Positions 21,257 to 31,612 of a DNA stretch of 64,000 nucleotides are shown piece after piece. Below the pieces are notes generated by a model. The model did no database searches. It was not told the origin of the DNA and saw nothing but the letters and a program-made list of their open reading frames with translations. Source of the DNA: Cladorhizidae sp. MBARI D1340-BT2 (taxonomy: Eukaryota; Porifera; Demospongiae; Poecilosclerida; Cladorhizidae); NCBI GenBank assembly GCA_028752905.1, contig JAQNBH010000007.1:14908759-14972758 (forward strand), read 5' to 3'. A program made the position numbers and the translations under genes. Each line of letters begins with the position of its first letter. The stretch's first letter is position 1.

Positions 21257-23437
21257 ATGGATATTCGCTCATACTTTGCAAGTACTTCTCAAGCCTCTTC
21301 TCATGCTAATAGCAGCGATAGCGAAGATAGCAGAACAGATAGCTCTGAGCATGTCGAGGCATCTAGTCCTAGCCTTAGTCCTCCACCTTCAAAGAAAAGC
21401 AAGCAAAACAAACACCGCTCTTCTGTATCCACGAAGAGAAAATACTCTAAGAGCTGGGAGAAAGATTTCAGTTCGCTCTATTATGACGAGGATAGCGATG
21501 GTGCCTTTTGCAAGGTTTGCAAGCAATCTGGTCTGCAGCGTACTGGAGGAGTGTGGGTCACACAACCTTGCAGAAATTGGAAGAAAGCTGTTGAAAAAAT
21601 GAAAGCTCATGCGAGAAGTGACTTCCATATCCATGCAACTCAAGCTCTTTTTGCAGCTAAAGGAGCAGCCAAAGGTGGAACAGTTGTACAGCAACTCCAG
21701 AATGTTTTAGCTCGCAAAAGAGCTCAGAACAGAGCTGCAGTGAAGTGCCTGATCCTACTCACTCATTTTCTTACGAAAGAACAAGTTGCACATTCGACAA
21801 AATTTGAGAAGCTGGTTGACGTGGTGGTTCGATGTGGCAGCCAACATTTGAAGCAATTCTTAGAAACTGCACCAAGAAATGCTGTGTACACATCAAGAGT
21901 GGCTGTGGTTGAATTCATCGAATCATTGGGGACATGGGTGGAGGAGTCGATTCTGAAGCGACTTCAAAAGGCACCTATGTACAGCCTCATGGCAGATGAG
22001 TGCACAGATGTCACCAACGTAGAAGAATTGTCTGTGTTTTGCCGCTGGGAGGAAGATGGTGTACCAGTAGAGTGCTTTCTGGAGCTTATTCCATTGAAGA
22101 AGGCTGATGCAGAGACCATCTATTCTAATCTCATCGATTGTTTAAAGAAGAAAGGTCTACAAGTCGGAAGAATAGTTGGATTGGGATTTGATGGAGCTGC
22201 AATTTTTTCTGGACGAAAGACCGGGGTTCAGGCACGTATCAAGAAACATACTCCTCACGCTCTGTTTATACACTGCCACTGTCACTTACTGCAGTTGGCT
22301 TGTGTGCAAGCTGCCAATAAAACTCCTGGAATTGCTCATGTTTACAGAACATTGACTACTCTTTGGAAGCATTTTCGCAATTCCCCCAAGCGAGCAGAGT
22401 GTCTGAAGGAGGTACAGCACGTTCTTGAACTTCCAGAAATGAAAGTGATCAAGCCATCTGACACACGCTGGCTGGCACATGAAAGGTGTGTCAAAGCTGT
22501 CAAAGCAAGTTATTCTGCAATTGTAATCACCATTGGGAACATCTACGAGACGTCCCACGAGCCAGAAGCTCTTGGAATCCATGGTGCCCTCTGCAAATTG
22601 TCTACGATTGCAGCTATATATTTGCTTGATTTCACTCTACCACAAGTAGCCAAGCTCAGCAAAGCACTTCGGGCAGAGCAGCTTGACCTCTCGTTGATAT
22701 CATTCCTTGATGCTACTGTTAAATCCTTGGATGCAGTTTTGCCTGGAGCGAACTGGGTGTTGGAGCTTCTTGAAAACGTTGAAGACTTGAAGTCATCTAC
22801 AAAGGTGTCTATTGACGCTGATAAAATACTTTCGTTCCAGAATGTTGTTGGTAAGCCTTTTGTTGCTGATTTAAAGGCCAACATAACAAGCCGATTTTCT
22901 TCATCCAACGCTGTTGTATCAGCATTGTCTATATTCGATCCACGGAAAGTTCCAAAACCAGATTCAGTATCTTTTCCCACTTATGGAGACACGTCTGTTG
23001 AGAAACTGATTGCTCACTACGGAGAAGATAGAGATGCAGAAACATTGGATGGAGAAGAAACAGTGAAGACAGCCATGATTTCCACTGAAATACTTACAGA
23101 GTGGAAAACATTCCGCCAGCTGTTAGTCAAGCAACCACAGGATACTACTGCATCACAGCTGAAAGAACTTGTTTCAAACGACATGCTCAAGGCCATGTTT
23201 CCCAATTTGCACAAGATTGCCTCCATCTGCTTATCGATTCCAGTTTCTACTGCTTCTGTGGAGAGAAGCTTCTCACAGATGAAGATGATCAAGACTCGTT
23301 TGCGTAATTCTCTAAGTGACTGCAGCCTTTCTCACCTTATGAGGATTGCTATAGAGGCACCAGAAGTACTCTCTGAGAGCGACCTTGAAGAGATTGTGGA
23401 CGTATGGCAGAGAAAACCAAGAAGAACCTCAGTTTGA
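21257..23437 (+). CDS. hAT-family transposase, intact
   Basis: A 726-residue uninterrupted ORF in one exon. An acidic, Ser-rich N-terminus with a basic patch (PPPSKKSKQNKHR, about 43-55) is followed by a TTF-type zinc finger (FCKVC about 84 to HARSDFHIH about 120). The RNase-H-like catalytic core has Asp247 in MADECTD, Asp312 in GFDGAA and Glu669 in ASVERSFS. HCHCHLLQLA and DTRWLAHE motifs lie between, and the C-terminal dimerisation block reads VERSFSQMKMIKTRLRNSL. The length and architecture match ZMYM/DUF4371-type animal hATs. All catalytic residues are present with no stop, so the enzyme may be active. A TATA box and duplicated upstream element precede it. It contrasts with the broken host gene around it. 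Confidence 0.93.
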   Translation: MDIRSYFASTSQASSHANSSDSEDSRTDSSEHVEASSPSLSPPPSKKSKQNKHRSSVSTKRKYSKSWEKDFSSLYYDEDSDGAFCKVCKQSGLQRTGGVWVTQPCRNWKKAVEKMKAHARSDFHIHATQALFAAKGAAKGGTVVQQLQNVLARKRAQNRAAVKCLILLTHFLTKEQVAHSTKFEKLVDVVVRCGSQHLKQFLETAPRNAVYTSRVAVVEFIESLGTWVEESILKRLQKAPMYSLMADECTDVTNVEELSVFCRWEEDGVPVECFLELIPLKKADAETIYSNLIDCLKKKGLQVGRIVGLGFDGAAIFSGRKTGVQARIKKHTPHALFIHCHCHLLQLACVQAANKTPGIAHVYRTLTTLWKHFRNSPKRAECLKEVQHVLELPEMKVIKPSDTRWLAHERCVKAVKASYSAIVITIGNIYETSHEPEALGIHGALCKLSTIAAIYLLDFTLPQVAKLSKALRAEQLDLSLISFLDATVKSLDAVLPGANWVLELLENVEDLKSSTKVSIDADKILSFQNVVGKPFVADLKANITSRFSSSNAVVSALSIFDPRKVPKPDSVSFPTYGDTSVEKLIAHYGEDRDAETLDGEETVKTAMISTEILTEWKTFRQLLVKQPQDTTASQLKELVSNDMLKAMFPNLHKIASICLSIPVSTASVERSFSQMKMIKTRLRNSLSDCSLSHLMRIAIEAPEVLSESDLEEIVDVWQRKPRRTSV

Positions 23438-24250
23438 CATTCCTATTATTTGAACCTGATATCATAAGCTTATTCACCTTTCTTGTATTACACCTTTCTT
23501 GACATTATTTAAAAAAATATCTCTAATTTCAAGGGGGGGGGGGGGCGAGAATGATACAAGGGGGGGGGGCAAATGCCCCCCCCGCCCCCCCCCTAAATAC
23601 ACCCCTGGTTGTTGACTCACATCTGGTGACAGTATTTATGGAATATGTAATGTTATTGTCAATTTTGTGGACAATACAATCATGAAATGATTTATCCCAA
23701 ATTTTTTTTTACCGTGACAGTTCTGAACACAAAAGTCCTGGACCACAGCTCAAAATGTCCCCCTCATACATGCACCTGTTCATGGATATGGGGCAGTAAT
23801 TTATGGTGCTACGTATACATAATACATTTATGTTTATCATTTTATAACAGATGGTGAACTGCAAAACCGAGCTCTGAAATTGCTCTTTCAGCTGCTTTGT
23901 GTGCAGCCAAAAAAGAGTGAAGGAGACCTGAGCTACTTGTTTGCTCGATTTGAGGTAAAGTCCACAGTTGTTTCATTTGTTTCAAATGATGAACCATGTA
24001 TTTATTTAAATAATGGAATATTGTACCCACAGATGTCTGATGTGCCAGAGACTGTGGCAGCTGCTCCTCCCACTCGTTCTACACCATGGATTGGAGAATT
24101 TATGGTAGAGGATGGAGATTCGGTGTATTTCATTTTTATTGAACAGGAGGTTTTCGAATTCTTTCTCCAAGTCATGGTTTTCTCTATATACCAATTTTTC
24201 GAGTTGTGACTTCTTTTCTGTCCTAATTAATGTGCTGACTATTTTTGTTT

Positions 24251-27200
24251 TGATTCTTTGCCTTGTCATTGACATGAATTTAGCACAATTATGTTTCTTA
24301 TAGCTAGTTATAAACTAATAGTAATGATTTAATTCAACATGTGGTTTTGTATGGTAACCAGCCAGAAGTCATAATAACTAATAATTCTAATAAAATAAGG
24401 ATTAATGGTTGGTTATAATAATAATAATGACCATTATGTGGTTCTTAAACAACAGTTCCAATAGTTAAAAAACTATTATTAATTATCTAATTAACATTGT
24501 GGTTTGTATGGTAACTAGTTTGTGGTTCTTAGAACAACCAGTTTATATGGTTAAAATAACATTTTGGGGGTTCTTAGGACACTAATTTAGAATTTAGAAT
24601 TGTTAAATTAACTAATTATTATAATTAATTAACCATTATGTAGTTCTTAGGTTAACCAGGTTGAAGTTGTTAAAGTAACTATAAAGTAATGATGAATTAA
24701 TTGTTTATAGTAATAATATTAATAATTGTTACTTTAACCATTGATTATTAGTACTATATATTATTATTAATATAGTTATATTCACAAACATTATTTCTGT
24801 AAAATTAACTAGTTAATATATCCATGAACAATCCGATACATGGTGATTAAGGACCCATCTAGAGGCACTGTGTTAAAAGCCAACAGGAATAACCTAAAGC
24901 CAAGAAATGAAAAAGCTCGAAGCAACTCAATCACTTGCGCAACTCTGGGTGTGACGACTAGTTGAAGACAATTATTAAACTGGAAATATGAAGCTTCTAA
25001 TGATCACTTAATTCAAACCCAAATAGTTATGCAACAGTTCCTGTGTAAAGAAGTTATGCTGAAGGTTAATGATTGGGAAACAGAAGGTGACCTATATAGG
25101 AGTAGAAAAGACACCATATCAAATCTGATCCAAGTGGTGATTTTTCATTTGGTCCGATGAAAAATGAACCAAAAAATTCTTTGAAGGACAAAGAAACTCC
25201 TCAGTAGTCTGTTAATGGCTTATTTGAATATTACATGTTTAACTGATCAAATGAACTCTGATGTCTGATTTGACTCAAAAAAGATTACCTGCTTCAACAT
25301 CATAGCAGTTATATACAAACATCCAGTGCTACAGTTTATGGCAATTGTCTGTTGGTTACCATTGTCCTCTTTTTTTTAATTTACTTACTATTGCCGTCTG
25401 TCTCAGCCATTATTGATAGCCATCTTTCCAACCTCAACAAATATCCTGGCAATGGCGCGTGATCAATTATCTTGCTTTTACGCATCCGATGGGTGTGTTT
25501 GTGCATTGATAGAATTGATATTTACGCATCTATTTGATTCAGGACAGTTTCGATTCAGAAGAACAATATCATGACTAATTCGGAAAAAACTGAGGATTCC
25601 TGAAATAGTTCATCTGTGAGAAAGGGTCATCTTGCTACTCCCACTTCATCTAAAGTAGCTGAACCTGTCTCCAAGGTATTTGAAATGGAAGGATACAGAG
25701 TGTAAGTCAAACCAACAATTTTTTTATTAATAATATTATGTTGCAGTACTTTTCATATAATTATACTAGGTCTCACTCTGAAACAAATCACATTTATGTC
25801 GTTTACACTAAGCAACCCAAATAAACATCTTCCAATAATTTCGAAAAATCATTTTCCACCTGCGCGCTTGACCACGTACTTACATTTTAACGCCTAATGA
25901 AAATGGTCTGCCTAGGGCTTCCTCTAGCCACTGGTACCAATTTTAAATCTTTAGCACTTATATAGCAATCTGGAGTTATTTATGCAGAGTTTGCAAGGAT
26001 TCAGGTTTTTGAGGTCCCTCCACTTTAGTAACTTGTCTATAGTTATACCTATGAAATATATTTTAGTATCAAAAGAGAGCACACAGAGAGACTTATCTTT
26101 TGAGCTATATAGCAAGTCTATACCATGAAGTTTGCAGAATCTACGGAGCTCTAAAGTTGTAACCATAAGTAAAAATAAAAATAAATTAAAAATGCAACCG
26201 TCTCCCCAAAATATTCTTTGTCTTTTTGGTCTGCAATTATCCCTCATGTCAAAGTGAAGGAGCTTAAGCTTTTTTGTTGCTTGTTTTGTTATTCTGCATT
26301 CCAAATATTGGAAATTAAATATCAGATCAATAGGCCAATTCATGATTGTTTTTAATCTTTTTAATTGGTCTAGCCTCAAGTCTATCCCATGGTTAAATAC
26401 TGGAGACTATATGTCAGAGCCTCAGGGTTTCCAAGGCTTTTGAACACCTTTTTAACCTTTTAAATCAATTTTGAAGCCAACTTTTCAACCGAAATACTTT
26501 GTTCTTCATCAGAGCAAATAAATTATAACAAAATGTCTGTAGTAAAACATATATAGTCTTTTGCATAAATAATTAGCCTGATGAAAGTTTGAAGTATTTG
26601 ATGTCAGCTGAAATTAATCTTGTTGTCGTATAGAACACGTATCACAACTTGTTATGTCTTGTTGCTATTTGACTGTATCAATAAAACTACATTGTCCACT
26701 GGTCAAAAACCAGTGCATGCCTTAACTTGTTGCTATTTTTTTTACTGTACTAAATATTTTCATGGCTATTTTTAAGGCGAGAGTTAAGGCCACAGGCTCT
26801 GACTATTGAGTATTGGGTGCTTTTAAGGCTGTTTTAAGACTAGGGTTAGGGCCAGGCTCTGATTAGGTTATAGAGTTTCCTGTGATTACAGGTAATCTAA
26901 GAATGGGTCTGTTGTCCTAGTTGGTGCCATGTGTGGTTTGCTGCCTGCAGATACTGTTTGGTTTGCTATGGTCCTTCACTTCAGTGTAATTTTTTATTGC
27001 TAGTTTTATACTGTTTCTTGGGATGTGTGGTTGAAAGGGCAGTATGAAGGGGATGTTGTTTTCACCTAACATCTTTCTTTGGTTATCCTGTAAGTACATT
27101 GATGTCAGTGTGTATGGTTTGTGTGGTTTTTAGAGTTTTCCTCCCCAACTCCTAGCACAAAATTCTACATCAAATCACTTGTCTAGCTAGGTGTGCTTAT

Positions 27201-29338
27201 GACTTATAATATGAAAAATTCACTATTACCAATATTTTAAGGTATAACAGTCCATAGCCTAGACCAACTACTTTCCATTTCAGCACTAACAACAAAATGG
27301 ACGTAAATAACAGAGCTTATCAGTCATGTGAAGGCGTATAGTAACTTAGCTGTCCTTCTTGATAAACAGATTAAAAACAGTCCAATCATAATACACAGAT
27401 TACAAAATGATACACTTTTATACCAAATACACCTTCACTCACCAACTTACAGGAAAGTAAACTCATAATACTAGTTCAAGTGAACCAAAACACGTATAAG
27501 AATGAAGATGGCATGTTGCTGCCAATAAATTGCCAATAAATTTTCAATGTATAATTTCCATGATGAACTCCCATTTCTAATCTGTCCTTTTATAGCCAGA
27601 ATGTTAACACCTTTATAGCCATTATCATAGCTACAGTTTATGCACTTTTGATATGCAAATTATTTAAAAAGAAACATTTAATAGCGTGTAGTAGTTTATC
27701 AAATCTATAATTCCAAAATTTTAATAGAAATTAAACAACACTGTCAATATACAATTTTTATGCAAGGAGCATACTCGGAATGAGTAGAAGAGACATGGCC
27801 ACTTCATTGGGAACTATGATAGCCAAAGTTGGCCAGGCAGAACTGCTTAGAGTGTTGATACTGGAAACACAAACTTCGGGGGGTTCATAAGACTTGTCCA
27901 CTTTGAGTCTGGCTCTAAAAACACATGTATAAGATTGTCATATAATACAAAATTCATAATAAAATATTTTGTATATATACATGTAGCTACATGCTATATA
28001 TGAATATTATATAGATCATGATTTAGAGATGTTTTACACTTCTATTTGCTGAATGACAGTGATGACCTTTGTAATGGAGTAAACACCGATTCTAGCTCAA
28101 TTTGGACCTACTGTCTTGTGAATGTATAGTCACAAATGTGGCATTAAATGTATTGAGAGAATATTAATTTAATTGTGAAGTGTATATCGGTTTGACACAC
28201 TATTTAAAAATGGAACATTACATCTCAGCTAAAGCTGACTTTGGCAGCTCCATAGTATCCTAAACAGTGGATTCTAGCCCCCAAAATACATTATACCTTC
28301 CTGGAATTCTTTGACATCCAAAAAACACTGTAAAGCATGAAAATTATCTTCAAGATCTTGCATCTGTCTATTATATATTCCCACATATAACTTGCATGCA
28401 ATAGATCCATCTGTTATACTTTTATTACCAGAAGACTCAAAATTGTCCCCACTGTATTGCAATGACTAATACTTTTCTTGGTTTTAGTAAAAACCCTGAA
28501 GTATATTATAGGTAAAAGATTGTTAATGCACTAAACAAGCTTGTGTATGTGCAATATCGAGTGTAGCTGAGCCGAGTCAGCGAGCAACTTCACATTTTTA
28601 CTACAAAGAAGAGATTTCGCTGTAGATTGTTTCCTCAGAAGCTTACTCTTGATGTTATAGGCAACAGCACAAACCTGCAAAAAAATCTTATAATATGCAC
28701 GTTCTATGTGTATGTAGGCATTTAGCATGGAAAATAATAACATCTATGATTGGTTAACTCCGGTGTTACACTAAGTAACTTCTTGCAGGTGGCTGCTTGG
28801 CTATATATACAAGAACTTGATTTATAAAATGTAACTAGTCAAAAAAGAAATGAAACAAGAATTACAAATGTAGACCCCAAATATTTGTAGTACCCTTTAC
28901 CGTAATGTAAAACATAATTATTTGTTTTTTAAAAATCTGTATTATATTTGGTATCCAGGTTAAGAGCACTATAAATATTTTTGGTCTTCATTGGTAAATT
29001 CTTGTTTAATTTTTTTTAATTTTTTTTTTACTACTCTATGTTGGGGATACTTAAAAACATGGGATACTTAAAAACATTCTTGTCTTGTTGATTGCAGTTC
29101 TGTCTCCCCACCCCACCCCTTCTTTATCACTCTCTCTATCACACACACTTGTATAGTTACTTACTTTTACATAACTTTTTGTTTTGAAGAAGGCTATTTG
29201 TCTTTAAATCAACTGACAGCTCAGTTCAGATTCAGTTGCACAGCTCGAGTCTTGTGAATGTTTTTTTACACTAATCATAAAACCGCATGTGACTAGCTTG
29301 CTTCTATCATCAACAAGTACCACTACCTATACTTATCA
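24251..29338. other. About 5 kb without a supported gene
   Basis: AT-rich sequence. 24330-24830 holds degenerate repeats around GGTTCTTAG/GGTTAACCA. 26750-26870 holds two copies of a TTTTAAGGC...AGGCTCTGA block. A 142-codon minus-strand frame at 25951-26379 has no recognisable domain. The segment 25743-25793 resembles the sequence just upstream of the LINE at 3308-3345. No RNA gene was seen. Confidence 0.5.
24330..24830. repeat. Degenerate AT-rich repeats
   Basis: Variants of ATTATGTGGTTCTTAG, GGTTAACCAG and TGGTAACTAG/TGGTAACCAG recur irregularly at about 24350, 24430, 24505, 24530, 24570 and 24635. No fixed period could be set. Confidence 0.45.
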
Positions 29339-29573
29339 CCGTGTTGTACTAGTATCAACAAGCATCATTAAACACCCCATTCAATATTTTTCTTAAAAAA
29401 TGCCTGTGGCATTGGATGTGGAGAAGTAGCCATGAATTGTGCTCCTTACATATTCTGAACAGGTGCCAAGTTGAGTGACCTTGTGCTCTGAAACATAGGG
29501 AGTTGTTTCATCTTGTTGTGTATATCAGCTATCCAATCTCTTAATGATGCTTGTTGATACTAGTACAACACGG
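29339..29573. repeat. 31-bp perfect inverted repeat with 173-bp spacer
   Basis: CCGTGTTGTACTAGTATC... at 29339-29369 is the exact reverse complement of 29543-29573. The arms flank a 173-bp spacer with no coding potential. It could be a MITE-like hairpin; the flanks show no clear duplication. Confidence 0.8.
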
Positions 29574-29728
29574 CGTGGAATAGTTCTCGGGACTATTCCA
29601 TGATATTGAGCCAGGAGCTATTGCATGTGTGCCGGAAGGTTTGTAATGAGATTCATGAAGCAATAAGCAATAATCAAAAATACTCAAGTTCAAAGTTTGT
29701 AAGTTCCCTGTTGTTGTTTAGACCGGCC

Positions 29729-29774
29729 ACCAGACGGAGCATGATGACCGGCCACCACGGAGCATGATGACCGG
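29729..29774 (+). repeat. 23-bp minisatellite, left fragment
   Basis: Two copies of the 23-bp unit CCGGCCACCACGGAGCATGATGA, ending in CCGG at 29771-29774 where the Ginger1 element begins. Confidence 0.9.
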
Positions 29775-29891
29775 TGTCCCAGTTTATTTTGTCGCTAGGA
29801 TATTCTGTCGCGGCGACAAAATATCCTGGGAGATTCTGCCGCCGCCGGAAAATAGCATATTTTGTCGCAACCGGTCGCTGGGACGATAAAA

Positions 29892-31064
29892 ATGGAGGAG
29901 CAGCTATACCACAGAATTGTTACCTATCTTAGGAGCAAGACACTTCCAATTGGTCTTGCCAAACCAGAAAGATTCACTGAGGAGGAAGTGCAAGACTTTT
30001 GTGCTTAATGAGAGACTCCTCTACTACAGGGATACCAAGATCTGAGTTTGTTCAAGTTCTTAACTCAGCTAACAATCACTGGTTAACCATGTCAACCATA
30101 GGCTGTCCATACTCTCACGTTGAGGTATATGATAGCTTCTACTCAGACATGCCCAAGTCAACAAAGGAGCAAATCTGTGCTCTGCTTTCATCAACAGAAC
30201 TAAGTATTCAGTTGGACTATGCTAACGTTCAACGTCAAACCAACAACTTCGATTGTGGCCTCTACGCACTTGCATTTTGTACATCTCTCTGTGCTGGTTA
30301 GATTTATTGAAATTAATATCAATAAAACTTTTTTAACTTTGAATTTCCTTTATAAACAGGTCAAGATCCGCGATGGCTTCATTTTGACAATGCAAAAATG
30401 CGCCATCACTTACTGGAGAGCTTAGAGAAGGGATGGATTGAACCATTTCCTAGCAAGACAAGAGCTACAAAGAAGAGAAGTACAAGGAAGGATAAAATTG
30501 CAATATATTGCACATGCCGTACACAAGAAGAAGGAAAGATGCTCGAGTGTTTCAAATGTACTGAGTGGTTTCATGAAGATTGTCTGAAGGTATTTTTAAC
30601 AGTACCATATGAACTTAAATAGTAAATGTGTGCATTGCCAATTGCACATGCATGTGATTTAATTTCCATCTGCAGAATGTACCACAAAAAGCTTGGACTG
30701 ACCCACAATTTGAATGGTGTTGTGACAAGTGTATTACTAGAGAAGGACAGGTAAAAGCAATTCATGGCACAATAATATATCTCCTGTCACTTACAATTTC
30801 ACTAACACAATATCGAAATCTGACCATCTTGAGCTATGACAAGTAACCACACAATTCTGAAATCAAGTTTGTTTGTTTTTTATTTTCATCTGTGATTGAA
30901 GCTGTATTTGCATTATTTAGACTATTTCCCACCACAAAGTACAAAGGATCATCAAGAATAAATTGAAGCACAAGTTAGAGGCATACGACAATGAGAATGG
31001 GCTGCAAGAAGAAGAGAATGCATCACTGGATGAAAAGAACTTTTTGCATCAAAGTTTGAGATGA
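29892..31064 (+). pseudogene. Ginger1 transposase remnant: integrase N-end, Ulp1 (C48) protease, PHD finger
   Basis: ATG 29892 opens MEEQLYHRIVTYLRSKTLP..., and after a shift near 29999 FVLNERLLYYRDTKI, the region before the H2C2 zinc motif of Gypsy-like integrases. The zinc motif and DDE core are missing. From about 30036 a C48/Ulp1 peptidase follows: NNHWL (His), VEVYDS (Asp), NVQRQ (Gln), FDCGLYALAF (Cys). The intron at about 30296-30359 leads to a basic linker and a PHD finger (YCTCR ... CFKC ... WFHEDC, intron about 30592-30675, WCCDKC). The last exon, about 30922-31064, ends in a charged tail. The protease residues all survive although the protein as a whole cannot transpose. Confidence 0.85.
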
Positions 31065-31072
31065 AGTGTTCC

Positions 31073-31318
31073 CATAAAAATTCTTTGAGGTCTTTCTTGA
31101 TACTGCACAAGGAATGATTGATGTTTATAGGTGGAAGGGCATTCCAGAGACGGGGAAGTCTGTTGAAGTACCAATGTCTGGACTGGTTCGTGAGTGATCT
31201 TGCATGGCATAGCTTTGATGAGCTATATAGAAGATCTGGCAGGAAACATAGTTTTTCATATTAAAGTTTAGTGTGGTATTCTTGATTGATTTGATAAAAA
31301 ACAGGATGTCTTGCAGCA
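31073..31318 (-). mobile_element. CR1-like LINE 3' ORF2 fragment
   Basis: On the minus strand the translation reads DILFFIKSIKN near 31310, then after a frame change SLTNQSRHWYFNRLPRLWNA and KKDLKEFLWEHF near 31220-31075. This is the conserved C-terminal tail of CR1/L2-type reverse-transcriptase proteins (NRLPRLWN-LP). The fragment sits between the Ginger1 stop codon and its right TIR, so it inserted into the Ginger1 element or its ancestor. Confidence 0.75.
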
Positions 31319-31451
31319 TCTTACACTAACAGCGACACTATATCCTAGCTGCGACAAAATATCCTAGGTTCTTTAACTGACGAGCGACAGAATCTCCCAG
31401 GATATTTAGTCGCCTCGACAGAATCTCCTAGCGACAAAATATCCTGTGACA

Positions 31452-31564
31452 CCAGCCACCACACGGAGCATGATGACCCGCCACCACACGGAGCATGATG
31501 ACCGGCCACCACATGGAGCATGATGACCGGCCACCAACGAAGCATGATGACCTGCCACCATGGA
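31452..31564 (+). repeat. 23-bp minisatellite, middle fragment
   Basis: About five copies of the unit CCGGCCACCACGGAGCATGATGA, between the right end of Ginger1 and the left end (CAGAGGCGG) of a hAT element. Confidence 0.9.
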
Positions 31565-31579
31565 CAGAGGCGGCGGAAG

Positions 31580-31612
<33 letters not shown>

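Larger units (their letters stand above)
20578..23607 (+). mobile_element. Autonomous-looking hAT transposon
   Basis: The left end, CAGGGTTGTATACAG, and the right end, reverse complement CAGGGGTGTATTTAG, are imperfect terminal inverted repeats. Each leads into GGGGGGGC tracts (about 20606-20615 and 23534-23590). Between them is an uninterrupted 726-codon hAT transposase. Flanking GGTTGT occurs at both sides but slightly out of register, so no clean 8-bp duplication can be claimed. It lies in an intron of the SAM-domain gene, between exons ending 20393 and starting 23851. Confidence 0.85.
15992..24250 (+). pseudogene. SAM-domain (SAMD3-like) gene, decayed and split by transposons
   Basis: Exons: 15992-16088 and 19036-19166 (a SAM domain split by an intron, MERWELDKMSVVDLSMWL ... 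ENEIDGATFCNLTEDDV), 19237-about 19598, about 19677-20024, 20236-20393, 23851-23954, 24033-about 24250. After the SAM domain comes a Ser-rich linker, then a conserved block (MWKPNIMATIAVKRL; GSWVKKVMDRVYNVEKG; basic KRRRPKR; SRRQYLLESN) and a C-terminal block TPWIGEFMVEDG. This order resembles SAMD3-like proteins of animals. Disruptions: in-frame TGA at about 19480 where Arg is expected, and frame shifts near 19510-19570, 20275 and 24150. Introns host a Merlin and a hAT element. Base-call errors could explain some shifts, but four make a pseudogene likelier. Confidence 0.7.
29775..31451 (+). mobile_element. Ginger1 DNA transposon, internally deleted
   Basis: Left end TGTCCCAGTTTATTTTGTCGC (first bases TGTC) and right end reverse complement TGTCACAGGATATTTTG form TIRs of at least 65 bp with repeated TTTTGTCGC and GATTCTGTCG motifs. 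The left flank is CCGG (29771-29774), the right is CCAG (31452-31455), i.e. a 4-bp CCGG duplication with one transition. The coding part starts like a Gypsy-type integrase N-terminus and ends in an Ulp1 protease and PHD finger. TIR length, CCGG target and C-terminal Ulp1 are the published hallmarks of Ginger1. The DDE core is deleted, so it is non-autonomous. Confidence 0.9.

Noticed and set aside
25951..26379. 142-codon minus-strand frame
   Set aside because: AT-rich composition, no motif I recognise, no flanking splice signals that extend it; kept only as a note.
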